A stretch of DNA of 64,000 nt, from NCBI GenBank assembly GCA_034440635.1, contig JAOTON010002073.1:1649001-1713000 (forward strand), in the 5' to 3' direction. Both the position numbers and the translations under genes were made by a program. The notes below the pieces were generated by a model that was not told the DNA's origin, searched no databases, and saw only the letters and a list, made by a program, of their open reading frames with translations. Shown piece by piece: positions 10,672 to 22,969 of this stretch; position 1 is the stretch's first letter; every line of letters begins with the position of its first letter. This DNA is from Lepas anatifera. Taxonomy: Eukaryota > Arthropoda > Thecostraca > Lepadidae.

Positions 10672-13600
10672 GTAAGTCATCTGACTTCGCTGGCTGATGC
10701 ACAGGTCCGGGTGAGGTAATGTTCACTAGTTTCGCCACAACAACTAGTGAATCCAAACAATAAAGTCTGCTCTTAAACAGTGGCATCAGATCCCTATTCG
10801 CAAACAAGTAATAATAATTGTCGTCATCATCGTAATGATAAGACAAATGTTAAATGCACCCTGAGAAGCAGTGTTCTGACGGGCACTGATAACAGCCAAA
10901 ACACTAAGATTAAGTCTAACGTTAGGCTAATTCAGCATGAGCGTCAACACAGAGGAGCGCTGTGACATGGCCTCGACGTATGGACGCCTCAAAGTTCCAT
11001 TTAGCCGCTTAAAGTTCACAGAGCAGCCCGAACTTTGAGACGCCACACAAAGTTCTGACCGCGCTGAGTGGTTTTGAGGTAAAGCTGGAATGCCACGGGT
11101 CATGCCAGCTAGCAATAATCACTGCACCCTCTTGAAACTTACTGATGCACAAACAGGAGAGACATTGACGTTCCAATTTAAACACTCAATGCAGCAAGGG
11201 AGCTTTGGTCTTATTTAAACGAAGTTTTACGCTAAAATTTAGGGCGGTAGAGGCACCAATTTTCATAAGCAAGGAGCCAGACATGGCAGTTGTAAGCGTG
11301 TAAAGTCTTTCACGGGCTGTCCACGTGGGAAGTGTTGAACACTGATGGATACTGACCAGGTGTTCAATGCTGATGCAGGAAGCTACCTTCAATATTGCCT
11401 TGGTCACTTTTTTATAGCCTGCTTCTGCTATCAAACATAAGTTAACAACTGATATCCACTGACCCTGAACCTGTCCCTCCTTTTGCTTTTGGGAATTGTA
11501 AGGATTGGATAAGGATATTAAGGGGAGTGTTCCGCTTCTATAACAGGTTTTGAACTGAGATAACAGTTTTGTAGAGTGGATTGAGAAACCACTATGGGCA
11601 TATTTAATTTCACCTAAAACTCTCGGTATAAAAATTCCCCCAGCTTTAACACCCTCTCGAGTTTTTCGGAGAAAGCATAAAAACGGCGGCGTTACGCGCC
11701 GCCATACTTCACATGCCTTTTCCCTCATCATTTTTACAACTTTCTTCAAAATTTTAAAGTTAGGTCATCTCAGGTCAGGTCACCAGTGCAGGTCAAGTGA
11801 CCTGGCCTCAAAAAATAGTTTAAGATAGCATAAGTCAGAACAGGGTAAACTTCTCCGATTGAAACTCATATCGCACAATGGCCTCACCGAGTTCTCTAAA
11901 ATATGTCCCGGTATTTTTGATGTCGATGACCTAAGGTCATCTACGAGCCATGACCTCTCCATTGGAAATACATCGGGAAAATGGTTTTAACTGAAAAGCT
12001 CAGTAATGAATAGAGATAGAACATTTATTTTAACTGTATTAGGCTTGTCCCGTCATTGCAGTGCTAATGATACTCATTTTACACAATTTGACCTTGACCT
12101 GACCTCAGGTCAGGTCAAATCCTTAATTTGACCTAGCAAGGTCATATTATATTTCATTCGATTGGGCTTTTCAACATCCCACGTTGAAATTGTTTCTTTA
12201 CATTAGGCATATGCATAATCTTTCCACCACTGAATAAACACGGCCACTGTACCGACATCTGTCGTTTGGTTTTTGCGCCAGTGGTTCACAAGACCGATAC
12301 CACTGGTCAACATCCAAAATGGATCCGGCACGCGAACACCTGTTTCTGCCTATTTCGATACCGCTGATTTCAAATTCAGTAACCGCTTTTTGCCATCGGA
12401 CCTGGTTTCTTCTCCAGAGCATATTTGTTGTATAGCCCCTACACTTTCCACACACTGTCATCAGCCTAGCCTTCTGTGGAAAAAAATAGATCAAGGATGT
12501 CAAGAATCCGGAATATCTACACCCAGACAATGCAGGTTATCAATGCTATACACGTGAATTTATTGCAACGAAAGACTACCTCGCATTCAAGTGCATGAAC
12601 ATTGCGCATTGAACAAGGTTTGCGCTCGGTCGCACAAGCTCACCGGTATTGTAGACCGAGAGGTGACGTCGCAACATTATATGATGAGGATTTTATGTCA
12701 GTGTCACCTCCCTTGAAGGTCGAGTCTAAGTAAAAGTCACAGGTCAAGGTCATGCCATCATTTCAAGGTCATTTACCCTAGTGCCTTTGGTCGGATGATG
12801 CCGCCTAATATTACGTATATCATGCTATGACGTCATACGCTAAGTCACTCAATCTTTAGCTCAAAGTCGCAGGCTCAAGACAAAGGTCATGGGTCAAGGT
12901 CAAACCTTATTTTCCGCCCGACGGTTGCCATAGCGCTAGTTGCAGTACACGTTATAGGCAAAATGTAATATTTTGACGTCAAAGGCCAATGGCCTTGAAC
13001 GACATTGGCCTAGAAGTTTCAGAGAACATTGCCTCAGACCTTTCCTCTGTTACTTTAGGCCACTTTCTCTCCATATCCGACTTCTCATCGCATAATCACG
13101 GCATTTCCCAATACCTACCTTACAAATACAGAATTTGATCTATATGGCCTCGTTTTACCTTGAATATATTGACCTAGGTCTATGAAAATCGGGTTTAAGG
13201 TAGAATACCCCAGCCTCCACAAACACCTAAACGTTCATTTTTCTAGACCTCTTGGGTTTTGCACTGTCAATGTCACTGATGCCAAGAAGGCTTGCACAAA
13301 GACGACACACAGACATACTGGATCTCAAAATTCGGATCTGATACGGCATTTCTGCTGCCAGATTCGTGTTCAGCGCCACAAATTACCCTAGAAACGGACT
13401 ATTTTATATTGGATCCACGACAAAAGTTAAATTTTATTGACCAGTGTAATGGACGGGTGGACCGAGAGTACGACTGCTGTGGCAAGTAAACAAATATGGT
13501 ACTGATGATGACTGTAATTATTTCACCATGTATTTTAATAGCCCCTGCATGCGATTTTTGTCCTGCAGAAACACTGTGAATTGGTTTTTACAGCGAGCTT

Positions 13601-16600
13601 TTGGTCAAAGCTTGGGATTTGAATGTTTATTAGAAGTGTTATTTTTATGATGTCGCATATTTTCAAAAAGAGGAGATATTTCTGTTTTTAGCGTATGTAA
13701 GTGGACAATTTTTGTTGTGTGATTTTCAGACCTCTTTTATTCTTAAACTATTATTCTCTAGAATTTCGTCAAAGTGGTCCATTCACCTTAACTGAGTGTT
13801 TGTGGAACATTCGTACACCATCGTCTTAGGACTCTTTTTGTGCGTTTTTTGTTTCGATGTCTACAAACGTCAATGTACGTCTCCAAAAGAAATTTTTACT
13901 TTGCAAAAACCTTGCAGAGTTAGAAACATCGAACCGATTGAAAATAATTATTGTTCATGGGGATCTCAGTATTGGGTAACACTCAGTTTTATGAGACTGC
14001 CTACAGTTTATCTTTCTCATGATCTTCAGTCAGGCGTTATTCTCCTGGGAAAAATAGATAGAAAACAATGCTCGGCGTTTTTAATTTTATTTCCAAGCCT
14101 AAAGTGCTTCATTTGATCACTAAAGTACAGTACTCGGCGCCATCACGCCCCGTGCTTTCGAGGCCGTTTTTACACACCTGGTTTTGTGCTTCCAATCGAT
14201 AGCAGGAGCCCGGCCCCCAGGGTCCCGGCCAGTGAGTGGGGACGGATGCCGACGATACTTTCCTATTTCCGATACTGTCGTTACGCGGCGCTGGTCCGTT
14301 TTTCCCCTGAACTAATGTACGCGCCGGCACTGCAGGCTAATGTATACTGTGCGTGCCGTGGGAGTATCTTCTGGCGCGAGGAATGCTTCGCGAATAAAGA
14401 GCCTCTTCTAACTTATGATATGGCTCTGGGACTATGACTGGAGCAGAGTGGAAGACCTGCAGTAAAGCGTGTCGATTGCGACATATTCCGTAGGCGCTTA
14501 TATCGTGCAGATGTGGGCTAGCAAAGCAGAAGCGGGCTGTCCTCGAATATATAACCTAAGTGTATGCTACATCCAGAAGTCGAGACGACAGGCCAGTATA
14601 CACATTGTCAACTTATAATCATGCTCCTGGCTTCAGCACTCCAAAGCCTATCAACGTTACTTCAAATTCCTCTTGGACTATCTACTCGTGCAATATACTT
14701 AGGTACTAATCCACTCCATACTTCCTCTAATGAAAGCTTTTTTGCACGGGTCACATCTGTTTGAAGGTTTTTTGCATGGGTCACGTCTATTTGAAGCTTG
14801 TTTGCACGGGTCACGTCTATTTGAAGCTTATTTTTGCATGGGTCACGGGCGGGTCTAAGGCATTCGTCATACTTCGCTGGAGCCTGCCAGTCCTATGTAT
14901 TTGAAAAGGCGTCACAAAAATGTTCTAGACACAGTTGAGGCCTTTAGATCATACTGAAGAGTGATAAATCGTGAATATTTTAGTGGGAAAATCGGTTAGA
15001 CTGGCCTTGAGCCCACGCAGGGCGCGCGGCTAGGTTGCCCGAATAGATGCGTATGCAGTCTCGCAGGAAAAGAACACTCTACTTCCACGCCACTGACCCG
15101 GGTTCAAATCCCCAGGTAGCTATTCTGCATAAGTCCCTCCGATCCCCGTAATACCCTTTCAACAGGGTGAGAGTTTGCGACACCATATGACCTGAGCGGT
15201 CTGTGCGTCGCAAAGCCCCAAAGTTGCACGGCGCGCACGCTCGCCTAGCCAGGATGGCTGTCTGAGCGCCTGCTTCCCCGAATCAGGGGCGGATCCAGCC
15301 GGTCAATTGGAGGGGGCAAGCTCATGTCAAGGTCGGAGTTTAAAAGAGTGTTGAGCGGCGGAAGCGGCGACTGGTGGAATCAAATTGGAACAATTAATTA
15401 ATTGTCTGACGTCAGCTACACCTAGCCGCTGTTACAGCGGTCTCCACGAAAATCGGCTGAGGTGGCGCTGCCGTATTTATCGGCTAAGAATTCAAGTGAC
15501 TGACTTCAAAAATATAATTTATCTCCTGAAACGAAAGCACGCCTCAAATAGTTCACGTCGGCCATGACAAAACATTTTTATACCAGATATATGTGAAGTC
15601 AATCGTAATAAGATAGCTGAAAGACCTGCTCATCTCCGTCTTTAGGGTGAAACTTCTTTCAATGCAAAGAGGTACCCTCCAAACAGAGAAAAATACTAAT
15701 AGATATTTTGACAGACTAATCCATCCTGCCAAACTGAATTATGAAAATTGTGGAAAAAATTATGAAATTATGAAACAGTAGTTTGATTTGCAGGCGGAAG
15801 GAGGAAGAAGAGGGTTTTACCCCATCTCTCCGCTTTGGGTGGGGGTTACGACCGTACCTCCCCCTGGGCCTGCCCCTGTTCTAGATGGCTTGAATCAACT
15901 TCCAGAGCGATTCCAAAGCTTATTATTCACATCGCATAGTCGGCCCACGTCGAGCTCGTGGAAGAGCTGTATGGAAAAGGCCGAGAGCTGTTGAGGGTTT
16001 GAGGGTGGTTACTTAGCTAGGAAAAATAAGGTTTGTAAATGAAAATTGAAAACTGTACTTGAATTCACGCTCTAGTCCAAAAATACACTTTGCTAGAACT
16101 CATACAGTGGCATGCTTACAGCAAATGATATATTTTTGTGAAAACAGTGTTTAAGGGGGTGTGGCTTATCAGTCTTCACCAAAAAAAGGAAACGAAATCA
16201 ATTCCCCGTCAGATATAGCCAATACATGTCATCAACTTTGGCGATGATGTCCCATCGAAGCGAAGTGTAGGAATTATAGGGATATATATTATAAAACTTT
16301 CTGCATTCATATTTACTTTTCGTTGCGCAACATCAAAAAGTTAATTGGCCTGGGATCGTTTGATGATTCGTAGCAAGTTGTAGCATAAGTGAAGGGTTCA
16401 ATATCACGCTGCAAACTAAACCGGGCCTGTTCTCAAACTGTTGGACGAAGCTTTATCCCAAGATGTCTCATATCAACACAAGTTTTAAACGAAAAAGGCA
16501 CGATTCCCTTTCAGCTATCCAAACTTGGGTGTTCTCTCTCCTAAAAAAAACTGTAGAGATTATTGGCTCTATCTAGACAATTTGTGAGCAAGGATCTCTT

Positions 16601-19600
16601 TAATTTCGCATTAAAGAAATCTTTTGTAATAATTGTTCCCGTATAACGACACACCAACTGTTAAGGAAATTCTTCGTCAACTCCCTGCTGGGGCAGGTTT
16701 TGGGGACTAGATGACACTCTTATTCAGAGAACCTCGTGGGACTCGAACTCGGGACCTGTGGTACGACAGACCACTGCGTTATTCAGCGAAATGTTGTACG
16801 TAGCATGATTTAGTTATGAATGCAAGCCACTCCTGTGAATATCGCAGATTCTGGTAATATTACACGTACTTGACGCTACTTGCATTACCAAGCCAACATT
16901 TCTTTAACTGGTGTTGGTGCTACACACAAAATAAAACTAAGTAACGCTTCCGCAGTGTCATGTTCTGGTGTTTAGGCATTACGTTAGGAGATGTTTCAGC
17001 AAACACGTATTCAGCGTGGCCTGGAACCCAAAAACGCAAACTAGAAAACGAAATAACATTTTTCAACATTTTGCTTAGGATAGTGGTATTAATTATGGAT
17101 CGGTAGTATAAGAGTATATCCAAGAATAAATAAATCGGCATCATGTCCAAAAGTTCTATAGCCAATAAATAATGGGAAGGTGATATAAATCCAGTTTAAG
17201 ATTCCTTTGCTTTGTTCCATCTTTATGCAACTGTCTAATTGCATGAACTCAGATGAAACTCCATTTTCACTGTCACTTCCAGAAAAATCACTACCCTCGT
17301 TTCCCGAGGTATAACTTCTATTAACTAGTTCAGTCTCCATAAGCGACAAGAAGTCCTCTTCTCCCAGAACGGGCCATATGGGCTCTCTAGGCAAACATTA
17401 CGCGGCTGGAGCCGCGCTCATGCACGGAATCACCCAGAAGCGTCCGCCCCCCCCCCACCGACCTCATTTGAACACACCGCCCGTCTCATAACGCCGTCTC
17501 ATCCGGCCGAGCTGGCGAGCTCGGTTCGACCAGTCTCCAGTGTCTCCCAGATTACACGGGTTACCCTTAGAGCAAAACAGAGGCCAACGCTGACTCACAG
17601 CGGCGAAATGTGTATCAGATGTTGTCTCATAGATCAGCGACCGGGCACGAACAAGAGTTGAACGGGTACGAGCTAGGGTTGAGGAGGTACGAACTAGGGT
17701 AAAACGGGTACGAACTAGGGTAAAACGGGTACGAGCTAGGGTTTAAGAAGTACGAGCTAGGCTAAACGGGCACGAGCTAGGCTGAACGGGAATGAGCTAG
17801 GGTTGAACGGGTATTTGAAGGGCTGAACCGGTATTAGATAGGGTTGAACGGGTATTTAAAGGGGTGTGACGGTTTTTAAAGTTAAGCGGACGCGTGTCAG
17901 GTTTGAATGTGTTTAGGTCAGAGTGAAACGGGCACCAGCTGAAGTTGAAGGGGTATAAATTGGGTTTAAACGGGAATGAGCAAGAGTGGAGAACCCGTCA
18001 TGCAGTTTTTCGTAATTCGTACTATATCATCTCTATTTTTGTGATATTATGTATGATGTAATGGTTCTGTAATATATCTTCATTGGTTGAATTAAGTCGG
18101 TATTTTGGATGTAAAACTTGTGTGGGTGGGTTCTCAATGGGCAGACTTAAAGATTATGTTCCGAAGGCCTTCCCTTCTAAAGTTAGATTAACTGTTGTGT
18201 TTGCCTGGCATCGATGCACCAGGAAACCACTCGGTGCTACCACCGACAAGTTTCCCTCTCCTGTCAGTTTTAACGCCCCGGCGTTGGTAAAACTCGGCAG
18301 TTATTAGTGCGAAGTTAGGCCGCGGGCTGAGAACTTCCGGTGAGGGTAGTCTCAGTCATCCTATCTCAGAGATGGATAAAACATTGTATTAGACTCCTGA
18401 CTCTTCACAGTAGTTGGCCTGTGATTCGAACAGCACTTTCAGTATCCATGCTAAGGGAATGAGGCAAGTCAAGTAACTAAGATTTTCCTTGCGGCGTGGT
18501 GTTTGTCTACAAGGCTCTGGATAACGTATGAATTTGCTGGATTGTCCCGTGATTCGCATAAATCCATCAGAGCGCGCTGGGCCACTCGTCCCCTTCCAAT
18601 CCTGGAACGCTCCCCACACTGTGCACTGGACGGGGCGAAACCCCACTAAAGAGGACAAAGCCTCCTAGAACTCGACGGCGTCTTAGTTAGTACTGGGGTT
18701 TTAACGAGGCACCACCTTCTGAGGTCATATGGCGTAGGAGGGGGAAGGGGAATGAGCTAGGCTTGAGCTAGGACAAAGTGCCAAATCCTGTCTCTGGGCG
18801 GGCTCGAGCCCACGACACCCTAAACGTACAGAACGTCATAAACCGAGCCGAGTGCGTGCGCTGACCGACTGGATCACCCCGAACCTGAAGCGCGTCTCAG
18901 TTCTGTTCTGTTTAGTTTTAATCACATATTCTTGACCGTAATCACGCCTAGTGACGGATGCAGGATTTCGGTTAGGGGCGAGATCAATCCCCCGTTGGTG
19001 AAAATAGTTATACTGTAGGGGGATGCGGACACCATTTGGGAAATGCGAAGGAAGCTCCTGCATGTCAATTTTGCGGCATGTTCAGCGGACGAGTATTTCA
19101 AGTCATATAGGAAAGTGGCAGGTATAATATTTCGCTAGCGGGTCATCTTTGCCCGTGGGATAGCCAAATAGTCGGAACAGCCTCTGCAGCTGGGCAGTCA
19201 AAGGACAGACAGCTACGGGAGGAGGAATAATCCTCGAAAAAAGCGAGGGAGATTATGAATATTTAACTTGCTGCGGACAAGAAACTTTCCCTTTTAGAAT
19301 AAAACACTTACCATATTTAGACTCATTGCTGCTTCCTGCACCGGCTGGATACAAATGCTGTTTTTTTTTTCAATTTGGCTAAAATTGGGAAATCTTGGAA
19401 TGAAAAATAGGGGCCCTGGCCTCCTGTCCCGTCATATTCGAACGCGTACGCATATGGAAAGGGAGGCCAACGAAAGTAGAAAAATGCCCAATGAAGAGAA
19501 AACGAGGAAAATAGGGGACTTATAATTTTAAATCATTTTAAAGTCAACTTTAAGGCACTTGCATAGCACGGTTGTGGCATTTTGAGGGTATTTAAATGTC

Positions 19601-19837
19601 CACGGGGGTGCCTCCAGCGCCCTGCATGGTCAGGGGTATCCGTGCAGACCTAAAGGGAGTAACTTCCCCTTCGCCTCCCTCCTTGGATACGGCCCTGGGT
19701 AAGCCAAGCACTGCTCTTCCCTTTACGGTGATAAATGTGTGTATACTGCATTAAATACCATGTCTTCTCAGTTGATAATATGTTCTTTGGCCTATCGTCT
19801 AGAGTTCAGGATACAAAATGAAGCAAATTCAAGTTCA

Positions 19838-19896
<59 letters not shown>

Positions 19897-22800
19897 CACA
19901 TTCCTTCATCAAAATATATTGCCTCTTTCCTACATCAAACGTAGGCAATAGGCACTAATACTTATTACCTACAGGATATGTTGATGACGGGTTGTGCCCG
20001 AATATACAATTTCTTTGAATTTACTCGATTCTGCATGCCGTGTTCGAGATGTGCCAAGGAACATTTCATTAACTTTGTATCATGTCTTTCACTGCGGCGC
20101 TGCAGAATCTATTATCCCTTCTCATACATCTCGTATTCACGTCTCGTTTTTCTCATCATACACCATTTATCTTAAAGTACATCCCTTTCCCCACTCGCTA
20201 TCTTTATAGATTATCGTCCAATTTTGCCCAGAGAAATAACAGGGGAGTTTCAGTAAAAATGGAAAGAAATTGAACGTGGAATTTCCTATATCCTTTCTAT
20301 TGAACTGGTGATGTTTGTGAATCAGGCATCTTGAATCCGCTATGCCTGGCCCGGATTCAGTGATTCGACAGAGACAGCGGGCAGTCGCACCATGCGCAGT
20401 GCCCACACTTTCGTGTGTGCATTTCTGGGGAGCAGAGTTGACGCGTCGGTGTCGACGTATGCACGTAATAACAGATGCGATCACTGAGCGGCGGGCAGAT
20501 GTGCCGTTGCTGAGGTTGTAGGCTATTCCAACCACGTCGTCTTATCCTCACAGCTTCGTGGAACTAGCTCTTCCCGGTATCAGGAAACTGATGCGGTGCC
20601 TTGATGCCTTTTAGATTGTCCCTGAGTGTTCGGGAAATATCATGGGAGGACATCAGAGCTCCGTTACCAGACAGTGTAATGCGAAATTCACTTACTCGGT
20701 CGCTGCCGCACTCAGCGTTTTCGCGGGGACAATTTCGTAACGGAGATGGGTTTTCGGCTAGGTTCTTTAATGTAATCAATTTCTGTAGCACGGGAATTTT
20801 TTTCTACTTGCTTCTCAGCGGTCAATTTCAACGGGTATTGATATGTCTTCCACGTTTTCAGTCACGATAAAAGGTGCACACCTGTTTTGTGGTTTCTCGC
20901 GGATATCCACAGCATACACAGTGCGGTCGACATTCCCCACGTTTCAATGCAGGCACGAACCTTACGGAAGCCGCCTAAAATGTCGGGTGGAGTCTGCTGC
21001 ATTAACGGGGTAGTTAGATGAGGGAGGGATGAAGCGACGGCGCCGCGGTGCACCTGCCGAGTCCGACGGTGTCACCAAGGTCACGAAAATAGAAACAGTG
21101 GCGCACCAGGCGTAAGTGAATGGAACGGCCAGTTTGGCATCCGTAGGTAACGCTGTCGGCGGAACTGGTGTTCTTCCGAAAACAAGTGATGGCTTGTTCA
21201 AGCTGGGGCCGGATATGTGAGCTTTTATCAACATCTGACCCCACGAGTCGTGTCTTCGTAGCGCATGGGATCTCTGTTTCTTGGTCTTTCTTGCATAGAG
21301 TAACAATTTCTGTTTGCGAATGCAAGCCCTGACAGTGCTGAGCCTAGGCCGCTGGCTGGGAACGGGGAGAAACAGAGCCAAAAGTAATGAAAACCAAGGT
21401 TTTTCATCTGTGAAAATGTGAAAGGGCAGGGGAAAATTCCTTTTTGTTTATCTTTTGGAGCCGAATCTGAAACCTGTCATATGCATGTGTGCTGCACTCT
21501 CTCTTCTTATCATTCTGATTGATGCACCGATGCAAATTGAATGTCCACTGTAAAGGTCTTCGATGAACCTCTGTCCAAAATGCTAACGATAAAAAGGCAG
21601 GAATGGTTTTATTTCATACCCAGCATGAGACCCCATATTTTCAATTTCCCTGTTTTCAGTTTGATCTTTATTGCAGTCTTTCTTTGTAATATTTCTTATT
21701 TTCCACGCCTCTCTCTTGACTGGATTGATATTTATGATCACTACAATTGTCCGAAGTTGGAGCATTTCTCTTTAAATTTCCGTCAGGTCCCCTCTTCTAA
21801 GCTACCCCACGACACATCAGTTTAAATAATGGCAATCAAAGGCGATTGGGATTTGAACGATGGTTTGGCTATGGTACCAGGAGGCAATATATCACGCCTC
21901 TGTGTTTATTTCCGGCTCCGTTAATCACACGTTGTCGTCTGATCAGCGATAATAACCGGCGGAGCTTTCGTGCCGAGCGCCAATGTTCCGTGCCGACCCA
22001 GACAGCTGGATAAAACTTTTGCTTCCTTGACTGCTGCTGCTCACGACAGACAACGTTATTGGGCGTCAACCTTCCTCATTCTTGCGAGCTGTCAGGTGCC
22101 ACATCAGTGAACAGCGAATATAGGGACAGTAAAAATACAATTTAGGAATGCTGGCAGCGATGAGTGAAATTCGAGAAAACTAGAAATTTGAGAAGGAAGA
22201 AATTTGAATGAAATCAAACAAAAGAAAACCGAAAATCCGACACATGAATTCATAATTTCAAATATTCGTACATAATTTTAATGAGAATCAAGAACGTGAT
22301 GTTTTCTTAGTGTGTGGTCAAGTTTAGGACTCTGCAAACACATACATGATGGTTATGGCGGAATGACATCTGACATCTTGTGAAAGCCTTAATAAATAAG
22401 TAATGAGGAATTGCTGCTATTCGGTTCAAATGAGTCGGCATGTGTATTTGGGAATCAGAAATTTGAAATAATTGTATAATTCGAACTCGTCTGTGTGTGC
22501 ACCATCGGCAAATGGTTACTGTGCGTTTTTCCCCGAGTTGATGTGGCCTCCGTTGCGCTTGGAGGTCTTGCTTTTCCTGCCGTCGTTTGGTCCCCCTCCT
22601 TATTCGCGCCGTTGTCCGGGGTCCTCCGTGCCGCTATTAACCGAGACCAATTAACCAATTGGGCGCCCTGGATGCGACTTCAAATCCTTTCCCCATTGAG
22701 CCTGTTTGCAACAGCCTCAATTAATTTTTCCGATGAGGCTGCGCATTTCGGCGTTGTGAGCCACTTTGTTAGGCTAGGAATGTATGTAATTTTTATCGCA

Positions 22801-22916
22801 AAGTGCCAATATATGTATGGATTCAAATGATATATACAGTGTTGATCCCGTATGTAATATCCGTGTACAAAAAGTCAAATCTGGATGGATCAACTTTCAT
22901 CTCTCCTCTCTCTCTC

Positions 22917-22969
<53 letters not shown>

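Noticed and set aside
11186..11749. 187-codon minus-strand open frame
   Set aside because: It runs into the family A element, has no recognisable domain and no splice or promoter context; judged chance.
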